A stretch of DNA of 64,000 nucleotides from Cylindrospermum sp. FACHB-282 (GTDB lineage Bacteria; Cyanobacteriota; Cyanobacteriia; Cyanobacteriales; Nostocaceae). The DNA lies in assembly GCF_014697195.1 (NCBI RefSeq), contig NZ_JACJRJ010000025.1, positions 25,907 through 89,906 on the forward strand, read 5' to 3'. Below, piece after piece: positions 43,428-52,282 of the stretch (the stretch's first letter is position 1; each line of letters starts with the position of its first letter). Under the pieces are notes generated by a model, which ran no database searches, was not told the DNA's origin, and saw only the letters and a program-made list of their open reading frames with translations. The position numbers were made by a program, and so were the translations under genes.

Positions 43428-44726
43428 CTATCGTCCCGACTCATCCAACCGCCGTTGCCATTCAGCATCAATTTGTGCAGAACGTTCAACTTCTTGATCA
43501 AGTAAATCAGTTTCGGTGGAGTAGGCTAAATCTTCCTTACCAATAACTTTTTCACCAGCAAACTGACGGGCGTAGTTAAGCTTCTGCTGTAAAGAAGAAT
43601 CTGCGTTTGCTAATATCCTAGCTCGATCAAGGCGGTTGCGGTTGCGATCGCTAATTTTGCGATTGCGCCACTGAATCCAGAAATAACGCACTAAGGGTAT
43701 ACCCAAAAAACCTGCTCCGTAAGCCAATAGCAGCCAATAAATCCCTTGCACAAAAGCTACCAATCCACCTAATTGAGCAGCAACAGCGCCATCTCTCAAC
43801 AAACTTCCCAATACTAACGCACCAACAAAATTGAGTACACCTAAGCCTGCACTCAACATAATCTGTCCTGAACTCGCTGCACTAAAACGCCAAGGAAATT
43901 CCTCTAGATATATTGATATTGACTGACGACGCTTTTTAGTTGCACTCACCTGCAACTCTGGGAAATAATAGACAATTTGCCCTTCAGGACTCACCGTCGG
44001 TTGCCCATTAAACCGCATCAGCACCGGCAGCATATAATCTTCGTACTCTTGTTGATATTTCTCGCCCAAATCATCCAGATAAGGAGCAATTTGTTCTGCT
44101 GCTACTGAACCACGGTTATTCCTAATCACAGCACCAATTTCTTGCCAGCGGCGTTCATCTAAGTTGACGTTAGGATTACCATCACCAAATAAAAACGAAA
44201 ACACCGCCTCAAAGAAATTCAGATCGCTGCTTTCCCCCCTTTCCCGTCGGCGTTCCTGGTTGTTAGTCTCATAACCAGGGCTAAAATACCAGAATAAATC
44301 CGGGAAAAAGAAAAACCCACCACCACCGCCAGAATTACTACTCCTATTGTCCCCGTCGCGATCTGAATTAATAGCCGTAATAATGACCATGATGGTAACA
44401 GTTATTAGAGCGATAGAAACAATTAAGAAAACTCCAAAGGAAATGCGAATTAAATAAAATAGCACTCCCCAGACTTTTTTCCACCATTCCTGTACCCGCA
44501 ACTGCAAGTATTTATTACGCAATATTCCCCGGAAATTCTGCGGAAATAGGTAGACAATATCACCTGATTCTGCTACCTGTAAATGTCCGCCAGCATCAGA
44601 CGCCAAGGCTAATAAGCCCTGACTTGCTTCAGCTACATTTAATCCTGCTTGGCTTGCCACATCACCAACAGTGACTCGGTAGCCCAATTGTTCCACAGAT
44701 CGCATGATGCTGGGATTGGGAGCCAT
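43428..44726 (-). CDS. Conserved membrane protein of cyanobacteria and plastids, unknown function
   Basis: This 432-residue protein starts MAPNPSIMRSVEQLGYRVTV; the first 75 residues look like a winged-helix-type or other small helical domain repeated later (TVGDVASQAGLNVAEASQGL and, around 200-260, VAAEQIAPYLDD...). There are two or three membrane regions: about 88-118, and two at about 295-345. Between them is a Gly/Asn-rich and Phe-rich loop. I recall that plant chloroplast proteins (At5g03900-like) resemble this family, but the function is not established. It is transcribed alone and ends at the bidirectional terminator. Confidence 0.78.
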   Translation of the reverse strand: MAPNPSIMRSVEQLGYRVTVGDVASQAGLNVAEASQGLLALASDAGGHLQVAESGDIVYLFPQNFRGILRNKYLQLRVQEWWKKVWGVLFYLIRISFGVFLIVSIALITVTIMVIITAINSDRDGDNRSSNSGGGGGFFFFPDLFWYFSPGYETNNQERRRERGESSDLNFFEAVFSFLFGDGNPNVNLDERRWQEIGAVIRNNRGSVAAEQIAPYLDDLGEKYQQEYEDYMLPVLMRFNGQPTVSPEGQIVYYFPELQVSATKKRRQSISIYLEEFPWRFSAASSGQIMLSAGLGVLNFVGALVLGSLLRDGAVAAQLGGLVAFVQGIYWLLLAYGAGFLGIPLVRYFWIQWRNRKISDRNRNRLDRARILANADSSLQQKLNYARQFAGEKVIGKEDLAYSTETDLLDQEVERSAQIDAEWQRRLDESGR

Positions 44727-45294
44727 TGCTCTCCCCTCCTGTTAAAATTCATTTTCCCTTTCTTAAGTATAAAGTTTGATTTTGGGCAACAGATCAAGAC
44801 TGATTCAATAGTTCTCGGTTAAAACTCGATTTTAGGGCTTGGGGAACCCCTGCCCCCACTGGGGATCTACGATGTACACACAAATTATCCAATTACCCAA
44901 AAGCCCTCTAAAACCTCAAAGAGTCCTGACAAACATCCCTCTCCTTCAGAAGGAGAGGGACAGGCAAAGCAAAAGCATAACCAGGGTGAGGTTTTGTTTC
45001 TTCATAAATTGCATTGAGAGAGACTTGTGTATACACCATACCTCTGGGGATAGGGGGCAATGGGGGGAATTTTCTTTAGCTTTTCATCTAGACCTCCAGG
45101 AGACTCCCACCAAAACTGTACTCAGTTTGGTGGTGAGAGGAATGGAGGGTTAATTGCGAAACGTCCCCTGAGTAATTTTGTGCTAACGCACAAACAACGA
45201 GGGGGACAGTTGAGCAATTAACAAATATTTTGTTAGCCACTAGTTTGTGCATTGCGTTTTCTGATATGATTGGATGATTTTCAGCCTCATTGAA
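44727..45294. other. Intergenic region with hairpins ahead of the TnpB element
   Basis: This 568-bp spacer includes a perfect 10-bp hairpin, ccctctcctt/aaggagaggg (44937-44959), of the dispersed ccctctcc type (a related one is at 22752-22772). The palindrome 45151-45220 lies nearer the transposase gene. A 104-codon frame at 44839-45153 is only the translation of these repeats. Confidence 0.45.
45151..45220. repeat. Structured palindrome, candidate left end of the TnpB element
   Basis: Nested arms pair in order: taattgc (45151-45157) with gcaatta (45214-45220), gtcccc (45163-45168) with ggggac (45202-45207), and tttgtgc (45177-45183) with gcacaaa (45188-45194), with loop taac. It lies 75 bp upstream of tnpB. 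IS200/IS605-group elements have subterminal hairpins, so this may be the left end. Alternatively it is an independent MITE. Confidence 0.55.
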
Positions 45295-46536
45295 ATGCAA
45301 ACAATATCCGTGAAATGCAAGATTCAAGTCCCTGTAGAGTTGCGCTCTGAAGTAGACCGCACTTTGCTCTTATTTGCTGATGCTTGCAATCAGATATTGG
45401 AGATTGCAAAGCGTGAGAAATGTTGGAATACTACCAAGCTTCACCACAAAGTTTACAAGCAAATTCGTGAAGCCACGGGCATTAAAGCAAATCATGTCTG
45501 CCAAGCTATTCGCCGCGTGGTTAGTAACGCCAAAGCGGTTAAACAAGTCCACAAGTTTAGACCAACATCTATTAATTTGGATGCTCGGACTTTTCAATAT
45601 ATTGAGAACTTGCAAACTGTGGGCGTTACTTTGATGTGTGGTCGCAAAAAGTTCAAGTTGTTGATTGGTAATTACCAATTGGCACTGCTTAAAGGGCAAG
45701 TACCGACAGCAGCAACCTTGAATAAAACCAAACACGGCGACTACTACATCAATATCTGTGTTGACCTGCCTACCAACCCCACGGGAAAAACGCCCGTCTT
45801 GAAAAGTTCTGCGCCCGGAGACCGGGACGCACAGACTTTTCGCAAAGTAATTGGGGTCGATCTGGGTCGGCGCGACATAGCTACCACTTCTAATGGTGAC
45901 TCTTGGAGTGGGAAGCAGATTCAAACTACTCGTGACCGATACAGTAAAGTCAGAGCTAATGTTCAAAGCAAACGCACGCGCAGTTCTAGAAAATTGTTGC
46001 GAAGGCTCTCTGGCAGAGAACAAAGGTTTCAGAAATGGTTGAATCACAATATCTCGAAGCAACTTGTTCAGGATGCCAAGCGAAGTAATTCTGCTTTGGC
46101 TTTTGAAGACTTGACCAATATCAGACAATCGCTCAATCAAAAACCTAGAAGTAAAACTGAACGTCGTAGAACTAATAATTGGGCTTTTTACCAATTACGG
46201 ATATTTGTTGATTACAAAGCGAATATCGCTGGCGTTCCAGTTGTTTTTGTCCCACCTGCCTATACCAGTCAGACTTGTTCGCGGTGTCACCACATACACC
46301 CCGTTCAAGGTAAATCCTATCGTTCTCATAAGTCTTTCAAGTGTGGGCATTGTGGTTTTGACCATGATGCTGATATTAATGCTGCGTTGAATATTGCAGC
46401 TTTGGGGGTTTCCGTAAACAACCCTGAAGTTCCGGGGATTGCTTGCCTGTTGGAAGGAGAAGGTTTGCTTCCGACTAGTGGTGAAATCTGGGACAAAGCC
46501 TACTCCGCATTTGGTACTCCAAATCGGTGTAGGTAG
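45295..46536 (+). CDS. tnpB: TnpB family RNA-guided nuclease / IS605-group OrfB
   Basis: The preferred start is ATG 45295 (MQTISVKCKIQVPVELRS), giving 413 residues; a frame to 45274 adds seven. The RuvC acids are Asp in GVDLGRRDIATT (about 190), Glu in LAFEDLTNIR (about 270) and Asp in DHDADINAALNIA (near 365). The zinc finger is CSRCHH...CGHC. All appear intact, so the nuclease should be active. No TnpA gene is near, so this is an IS1341-type solo tnpB. TnpB uses an omega RNA from the right end of its element; here that would be the 3' end of the gene and sequence up to about 46610. The C-terminus after the last Asp runs about 50 further residues, ending in a low-conservation tail. Confidence 0.92.
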   Translation: MQTISVKCKIQVPVELRSEVDRTLLLFADACNQILEIAKREKCWNTTKLHHKVYKQIREATGIKANHVCQAIRRVVSNAKAVKQVHKFRPTSINLDARTFQYIENLQTVGVTLMCGRKKFKLLIGNYQLALLKGQVPTAATLNKTKHGDYYINICVDLPTNPTGKTPVLKSSAPGDRDAQTFRKVIGVDLGRRDIATTSNGDSWSGKQIQTTRDRYSKVRANVQSKRTRSSRKLLRRLSGREQRFQKWLNHNISKQLVQDAKRSNSALAFEDLTNIRQSLNQKPRSKTERRRTNNWAFYQLRIFVDYKANIAGVPVVFVPPAYTSQTCSRCHHIHPVQGKSYRSHKSFKCGHCGFDHDADINAALNIAALGVSVNNPEVPGIACLLEGEGLLPTSGEIWDKAYSAFGTPNRCR

Positions 46537-46608
46537 TTTACCAATAACCGAAATTAATATTAACTGTTAGCCTTAGTCAAAATCTGGTTGCAACTAATCA
46601 TCGGTTAT
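46532..46608. mobile_element. Candidate right end / omega RNA scaffold region
   Basis: Just past the tnpB stop are a short hairpin ggta-gtt-tacc (46532-46542) and a wider inverted repeat, ataaccga (46544-46551) with tcggttat (46601-46608). This is where an IS605-group right end and the 3' part of an omega RNA would be expected. The exact boundary cannot be fixed from one copy. Confidence 0.35.
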
Positions 46609-46657
46609 ATAACAGAAAATGTTATAATCGCTAATCACCAACTTTACCGCCTAAATT

Positions 46658-47137
46658 ATGGTTCAGTACACTCTCGTTCAAAGTCCAGAAATTATCCTCA
46701 CTGTTTCTGGCAAAGATTCAGCCAAAGCCCGTGAAAAAGCAATGGATCAGCTAATGGAGTTGATGGATGCAGGTAAGCTACCCACGGAACTAGAAGAAGG
46801 ATTTAGTCCTCAACAATTAATTGAGGTGAAGGAAGCAACCATTGATAATACTAGCGGTGAGGATGCCATTACACAAGCTGTACAGGTTCTCAGCAACCTG
46901 GCCACACTCAAGCTGAAAGTTCAGGAATCCCGCGCTGAAGCATTAGAAATTCGCAAAGCGGTTGATGTTCTGTTCTCAGATCAATCAGTGACTGAAGAAG
47001 AAATTGCTCGCCTCAAAGAAGGTTTTAAAGTTCTCAAAAATTTTGCCCAAGCTAATATACGTTATCAAGAAGCACGAGCTAAAGCAGAACAGGCCAGACA
47101 AGTTTTAGATCAGGCTCTTAAATCACCTGAAAAATGA
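46658..47137 (+). CDS. Conserved cyanobacterial hypothetical protein, coiled-coil
   Basis: This 159-residue protein starts MVQYTLVQSPEIILTVSGKD. The N-terminal 55 residues look like a small folded domain (strand EIILTVSG, then helix AREKAMDQLMELMDAG). The C-terminal 85 residues are helical and probably coiled-coil (EEIARLKEGFKVLKNFAQANIRYQEARAKAEQ in parts). No membrane helix or signal peptide is present. A tataat box lies at 46623-46628 and overlaps the inverted repeat ataaca-gaaaa-tgttat (46609-46625), which could be an operator, though no matching -35 box is evident. Function unknown. Confidence 0.78.
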   Translation: MVQYTLVQSPEIILTVSGKDSAKAREKAMDQLMELMDAGKLPTELEEGFSPQQLIEVKEATIDNTSGEDAITQAVQVLSNLATLKLKVQESRAEALEIRKAVDVLFSDQSVTEEEIARLKEGFKVLKNFAQANIRYQEARAKAEQARQVLDQALKSPEK

Positions 47138-47263
47138 AATAGTAAGTCCTGGGTAAACTTACTGCATCCAAAGCAACAGAAAACTGGAATATTTCCCCTG
47201 CTGTGGTCATTTTAGCCTCCACTTCAAAAAATTAGCTGACCCATCTTTTAGTTGATAAAATGC

Positions 47264-49447
47264 CTAGGATGCCAAAAACGTTGGATAATGCCTTACTTCA
47301 TTAGCAACAACGCCAATTAAATTCAACTGATTCAAAACTTCTGTAGCTTGAATCAGTTCATTTGGGGATACCTGACCAATGCGCCCCACCATAATAATCC
47401 CATGACATAAAGATGCCACAATCCTAGCATCAACCGTACCAAAAATAGCCGGAGCATCTATCAGCACTAGGTCATAGGTTTGCTCAAACAACTCAATCAA
47501 TTCTTTCATTCGCCTAGAACTGAGCAAATTCACCGCATCTTCTGGTGTCGGGCCAGCAGTCAAAATATCAATATAGGGGTGAATCGGCTGAATGTACTCA
47601 TGGAAGTGAGTATTTATCTCATCTATTAATAATAGAGATAGTCCCCAGTCATTAGAGATATTGAGGATTTTGTGCAGCTTAGGATACCGCAAGTTAGCAT
47701 CAATCACTAATACCCGTCGATGCATATGGGCCGCACTAGCCCCAAGCCCCAGAGCCAAGGTTGTTTTGCCTTCCCCAGGTAATGCTGAAGTCAACATCAG
47801 GGACTTAAACGGCAAAGGATACTTTAATATTTGAATATTTTGATAAATTATATCCAGGGTTTCATGAACAGGCAAATCAGTACTAGCTTCTACCGTAGAG
47901 GCAACTTGGGTTCGCCACCCTTTCAAAGATAAGCTCTTAGTCCGCTTATTCGTACCACCCGACGCTAGTCTTGGCACTGACCCCAATAACGGTCGGTTCG
48001 TTAGCTTCTGTAAATCTTGTGCCGAAAAGATTACATTATTAAAAAGTCCCCAAATCAGGGCTGCTGCTATACCTAAAATCGGGCTAATTACTACTCCCAC
48101 AAGTAATAGTAATAATCTACGGCTGCCCATGTAGATTCCCAAATCTGGCTCTTCTAACACTTGCCAATCAAAGCCTCCCTGAAGAATTTTTATCCCCAAA
48201 AACTGTTGTGATTGAAGCTGTTGCTCAAGTATTTTGCGATGAATTTCTACCTCTAACGCCAGACGGTTGTACTCTGCTATAAGGCTGGGAAATTTCTTTA
48301 GCTCAGAGCGGATTTGCTTTTCTGACTCAGCTAGATTCTGTTCGTTGTTAATTAGTCCAATGGCAATCGTCTGCACCTGAATTAACTGGTTCGCTAGTGG
48401 TTCTGCTACAGTACTGGTAGTGATAGCGTTGTTTCCCAACTCTTGCCGTAATAGTGCCAGTTGCGTTTGGCGCTGCTGCTTCAGTTTTGTTACCGTTGGA
48501 TAGTCGTTGGTATAGCGCAGCTGCTCCTTAGCCAGAGACAGTTCCGTCTTTTGAATCTCATTTAGTAAGGCTTGGTAGCGGGTTGATTGACTCACATTAG
48601 AGGCAATTAGTGAGTTCTGGGGAGAAAATGCAATTGTTTCCTCTAAATCGTTGTACTGAGCCTGCAACTCTTGGATCTCTGCGCGAGTGGTTTCTCGCTG
48701 TTGTTGAACTTTGGCAAGAGATTCTAGCAAGATTCTACTTTGTACTTGCGGATCTAAAAAATTATGTTGCTTGCGAAACTGTTCCAAGTTTTTCTCACTT
48801 TGCCTCACCTCTTTTTGAATTTTCGGTAGGCGATTATTAACGAAAGCCAGTCCCTGATTCAACCGCCGCTGGCGTTGCTCGATGTTGTAGTCTTGGTAAA
48901 CTTTTTGTAGGGCTTGCAGTACTCTTTTAGTTTTCACGGGATCATGATCTTTGAAGGAAACTTCAAATACTTGACTAAAAACCTGATCACTGCCTGATTT
49001 TTCTGCTACTTGGATCACTTCCAGAGATGTATTTTTGCCAGTTTGTTTTTTACCCTTAATATCTTCTACGGTTATATTTGGATAATTAGAACGTAGCAAC
49101 TCTACAGCTTTTTGGATAAGCTGAGAACTCAGCATTAATTTAATCTGAGCATTGTTGTCAAGAACTAGAGAATTGGTGTCATTCAAATCGCCATTTGCCT
49201 GTTTTTGTGGCCGATTACTTAACCTTACCCCTTGAGCAAAATTGGAACTTACCAGTATCTGCATATAGCTCTGGTAAGTCGGTTTAGTAACAACAGCTAG
49301 CAGGCTCGTAACTGACATGACTACACAGGAAACACTCAAGATCAAAAAGCGTCGCTGAAACAAAATTGTAGATAGTTGTCTGATATCAACTCTGCCTTGT
49401 GCAGAGCTAGTAACGATTTTTTCTCGATTCAGACCAGTTTTAGCCAC
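47264..49447 (-). CDS. Wzc-like polysaccharide co-polymerase / BY-kinase-type protein
   Basis: This 727-residue protein has the chain-length determinant (Wzz/PCP) architecture: two membrane helices near residues 32-55 and 438-462 flank a large periplasmic coiled-coil region. A cytoplasmic P-loop domain follows. Walker A is SALPGEGKTTLAL, Walker A' VLVIDANLRYPKLH, and Walker B LVLIDAPAIF. It resembles the bacterial tyrosine kinases that control capsule or exopolysaccharide export. However, the C-terminus ends VVANEVRHYPTFLAS with a single tyrosine instead of the usual tyrosine cluster. It may thus be regulated differently or act only as an ATPase. No polymer genes are adjacent; a long gene-free region lies upstream. 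Confidence 0.9.
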   Translation of the reverse strand: MAKTGLNREKIVTSSAQGRVDIRQLSTILFQRRFLILSVSCVVMSVTSLLAVVTKPTYQSYMQILVSSNFAQGVRLSNRPQKQANGDLNDTNSLVLDNNAQIKLMLSSQLIQKAVELLRSNYPNITVEDIKGKKQTGKNTSLEVIQVAEKSGSDQVFSQVFEVSFKDHDPVKTKRVLQALQKVYQDYNIEQRQRRLNQGLAFVNNRLPKIQKEVRQSEKNLEQFRKQHNFLDPQVQSRILLESLAKVQQQRETTRAEIQELQAQYNDLEETIAFSPQNSLIASNVSQSTRYQALLNEIQKTELSLAKEQLRYTNDYPTVTKLKQQRQTQLALLRQELGNNAITTSTVAEPLANQLIQVQTIAIGLINNEQNLAESEKQIRSELKKFPSLIAEYNRLALEVEIHRKILEQQLQSQQFLGIKILQGGFDWQVLEEPDLGIYMGSRRLLLLLVGVVISPILGIAAALIWGLFNNVIFSAQDLQKLTNRPLLGSVPRLASGGTNKRTKSLSLKGWRTQVASTVEASTDLPVHETLDIIYQNIQILKYPLPFKSLMLTSALPGEGKTTLALGLGASAAHMHRRVLVIDANLRYPKLHKILNISNDWGLSLLLIDEINTHFHEYIQPIHPYIDILTAGPTPEDAVNLLSSRRMKELIELFEQTYDLVLIDAPAIFGTVDARIVASLCHGIIMVGRIGQVSPNELIQATEVLNQLNLIGVVANEVRHYPTFLAS

Positions 49448-50272
49448 TATAAAAGTCCTCTAATATCAAAAAACTATATCTGGAAGCTAGTTGTGAGGAA
49501 CCTTTTTTGAGATTTACTTGTGTTCAATGAATCAAGAGCAAAACCTCAAAAATTAGGCTTCCAGTTATGGCAGACCTACTTCACAGAATATTCCCCTCAG
49601 TAGATATGGCATTCTTATCAATTCATGCCTATATATCGCCCATCAGTATTGAGTTAACAACATTTTTAATTTTTTTTATTTTTTCTTTTTAAGCATAATT
49701 TAGGTTCCTGTGTTATGTTTCAAACAATTATTTTGAATATTTGGCGTATTTTCACCATGCTGTACTAAATGAGCCTTGAAGAAACTTGTGGCTCAATTGC
49801 AATTTGAAATAATAATGTTGAGGCTAAAATAAACCTATTAAAATAGTCAATGCTCTCGCTACATCTTTACAATATCCTTACTAGTTAAGGATTTGCCAGC
49901 TTGAAATAAGTTGTTATTTTTATACTATTATTTATTTTCGTATTGATCTAGTGTAATTGCTGCTAACAAGCCTAATAGGATGCTTAAAAATGTATTTTGT
50001 TAAATATTTAAATCTTCAATATCTAACTCCCTAACCACTTATATAGAAGGAAATGAGGATTTTTAACACCTCACTCAAGAGTAAGAGATAGGTTTTTAAG
50101 TAGTTTTTATTACCTGGCAAGCAACCTCTAATAATTTTAAATATATGGAGGAAAATTATGATAAATATGTATTTTTATACTAAAAAACTATAAAATTAGG
50201 GTCAAACTTTGACTGAGAGTTACTAGGAAAATTAAATATTTTATAAATTTATTGTTAGTGACAAATTTGTAG

Positions 50273-50403
50273 TTAAGCTGTTCCACATTTAACTTGTATA
50301 TTCTGGTCAGGCGTTAGAGTAGCGGAGCGGCACGTAGTCCGAGGCCTACCCTACAATAAATGTAGAATTTCACATTATACAAACTAGATGTGGTGAGTGC
50401 TTA
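50273..50403. repeat. Dispersed repeat copy B (inverted relative to 42694-42797)
   Basis: Its left end, ttaagctgttccacatttaa, and right end, ctagatgtggtgagtgctta, are the complements of the right and left ends of copy A. Its centre is about 27 bp longer because of a GC-rich segment (gcgttagagtagcggagcgg, 50311-50330) of a different dispersed type, apparently inserted into the element. Confidence 0.85.
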
Positions 50404-50418
50404 ATAAGTTGACTGTGC

Positions 50419-50578
50419 CAATTTTAGATTTTGGATTTTGTATTTTGGATTATTTTTCGGTTCAAGCCCCGCCCTTTGTGGGCGGAACAAATCTAAAATC
50501 GTCAATCCAAAATCCCGAAGCTGCATCCCAAGAGTGGGTGTAGTCAATCCAAAATCGCAAATCTAAAATCCAAAATTG
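50419..50578. repeat. Long palindrome built of attttgga-type units
   Basis: A 33-bp left arm (50419-50451) and right arm (50546-50578) match at 28 of 33 positions when inverted. A hairpin ccgccc-tttgt-gggcgg lies inside at 50469-50485. The arms consist of gattttgga/gattttaga units like those at 1532-1564. Confidence 0.7.
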
Positions 50579-50719
50579 TTTGACTGGCTCTGAGATGAAT
50601 AGTACATCACAGGTCTTAAGGGTGTATTTGTCCAGATTTGGTTAATAAATAGATTTTAGATTAGGGGTAGATGCAGTTATCAAAAATCTAGCTAATTCTC
50701 CTCAATCCTACTCATTTTT

Positions 50720-50968
50720 CTAGCTAGTCAAGCCAGTGCTTTAGATGGGAATGATTTACCTAAATATGGGGATAAAAAACCTGTCTTTCAGGGAAAGAGA
50801 ATAGCGAGAGGATTGTATAAAACCGGGGATAGTAGGTTATTAAATGCCGATATTAATGGGTCATTTAATATTATCAGAAAAGTAATTCCTGATGTTTTTG
50901 ACCAAGGAATAAAGGGTTTGCCGTTTAACCCTGTGGTGGTTGATCCACTACGAATGACTAGACTTTAA
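50720..50968 (+). pseudogene. Remnant of a second tnpB (C-terminal fragment)
   Basis: The open frame from cta at 50720 to taa at 50966-50968 encodes LASQASALDGNDLPKYG, then VFQGKRIARGLYKTGD, then RLLNADINGSFNIIRKVIPD and the tail PFNPVVVDPLRMTRL. This is the C-terminal end of a TnpB transposase-associated nuclease, including the last RuvC aspartate in NADINGSFNI. The SQAS segment corresponds to the TSQ-containing zinc-finger start in full-length proteins. Everything upstream is missing. It belongs to a different subgroup from the intact gene at 45295, so it is not a fragment of that copy. Confidence 0.85.
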
Positions 50969-51040
50969 GACTTTGAGTAAGTTTGAGTAGGTTTGGTTGA
51001 GCGGTTAAAGCCATCTAATCTAAAATCAAAAATCTATAAC

Positions 51041-52000
51041 TCAAACGCCTACTTTAGTTAACTCAACTTGCCGCCGCCTAGGTACGTCATAAACCATAAA
51101 GTCATGGGCCATGTCCGTGCGGGGAAAAATAGTACGGGCTTCCTGAAGTAGATCCTTTAGTTCTAGGGTATTTCCAGGAGCATAGCGGGGACTGAAATGA
51201 GTCATAATTAGTCGATGGGCCCCGGCGGCTAAAGCTGTTTGCGCTGCCATTGTGGTTGTGGAATGCAACCTTTGAAAGGCCATGTCTGCATCTTGATGGG
51301 CAAAAGTTGCCTCGTGAATTAACACATCCGCGTCTTGTGCCAATTCCACCGCCCCTTCACAATAAACTGTATCTGTACAATAGGAAATTTTACGCCCAAT
51401 TTCTGTAGGGCCACACAATTCGCTGCCATTAATCACTCGTCCATCATCAAGGGTCACCGTTTCACCGCGCTTGAGTTGACCATAAAGACGACCGGCAGGA
51501 ATTTGCAAGGCCTTGGCTTTTTCCACATCAAAGCGTCCTGTTCGGTCTTTTTCCTCTACGCGATAGCCAAAAGCTGTAATGCGGTGATGCAATAGACCAC
51601 AGCTAACGGTGAACTCGTCGTCTTCGTAAATTACTCCTGGACGGTTGGTGTGAACCTTGATAGGGTAGGAAAAGTGGGTGTGGGAGTAACGTGAAGCAGC
51701 TTGCAGGTATTCATTTAAGCCAGATGGCCCATAGATATCAATTCGTTCCACATTTCCAGCTAAACCACAACTGGCAAGAAGTCCCATCAAGCCAAAAATG
51801 TGGTCACCGTGCATGTGGGTGATAAAAATTCGGCAGAGTTGGCTGCTTTTCAGGTCACTCCGCAAAAGCTGATGTTGGGTACCTTCGCCACAGTCAAATA
51901 ACCACAGTTCTGCCCGTTGCGGTAATCTCAGGGCGACGCTGGAAACATTGCGCGATCGCGTGGGTACCCCGGAACTCGTCCCTAAGAATGTTATCTGCAC
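51041..52000 (-). CDS. rnz: Ribonuclease Z (tRNA 3' processing endonuclease)
   Basis: This 319-residue metallo-beta-lactamase-fold enzyme cleaves the 3' trailer of tRNA precursors. The metal-binding motif is THMHGDHIFGL with His62, His64, Asp66 and His67. Other family segments are MQITFLGTSSGVPTRSRN at the N-terminus, WLFDCGEGTQHQL (34-45), SYCTDTVYCEGAVELAQDADVLIHEATF and the C-terminal MTHFSPRYAPG. The length is that of bacterial short-form RNase Z. It is transcribed leftward on its own. Confidence 0.96.
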   Translation of the reverse strand: MQITFLGTSSGVPTRSRNVSSVALRLPQRAELWLFDCGEGTQHQLLRSDLKSSQLCRIFITHMHGDHIFGLMGLLASCGLAGNVERIDIYGPSGLNEYLQAASRYSHTHFSYPIKVHTNRPGVIYEDDEFTVSCGLLHHRITAFGYRVEEKDRTGRFDVEKAKALQIPAGRLYGQLKRGETVTLDDGRVINGSELCGPTEIGRKISYCTDTVYCEGAVELAQDADVLIHEATFAHQDADMAFQRLHSTTTMAAQTALAAGAHRLIMTHFSPRYAPGNTLELKDLLQEARTIFPRTDMAHDFMVYDVPRRRQVELTKVGV

Positions 52001-52282
52001 AGCGTTCTTTAGCCTTCCTCTTGCTCAATAGTACGATCTATTCTCTATAGTGGTACGGTTGTTGAGCAAAATTATGTTTGGCAAGAAGCCACTTTTAAAG
52101 GCCCAACTGTACAACACCGAATGACCAATTTATGATTAATTAAGCTACTCATACATAATATTTCTAGAATATATGATATTTTTTACAATTTATGATTTAA
52201 AGTTAATAACTATTTTTATTTACAAAAGCTTGGCCTTCAATGGCAAAGCCTTGACAAATTTTTTCTGGCTTTCCTCCAAAAA

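Larger units (their letters stand above)
49448..50719. other. Long gene-free region with repeats
   Basis: This 1272-bp stretch upstream of the Wzc-like gene is very AT-rich from 49448 to about 50270. It may carry a long regulatory leader for that gene, but I found no clear promoter. From 50273 it contains the inverted copy of the 42694 repeat, a ttttgga-type palindrome (50419-50578), and then the tnpB remnant. No intact gene or tRNA is supported. Confidence 0.45.

Noticed and set aside
44839..45153. 104-codon open frame upstream of tnpB
   Set aside because: It runs through hairpin repeats and has no recognisable domain or ribosome binding site.
42694..50403. The two inverted repeats as ends of one composite transposon
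   Set aside because: They enclose ordinary genes, and the intact tnpB has its own candidate ends; the repeats look like independent small elements.
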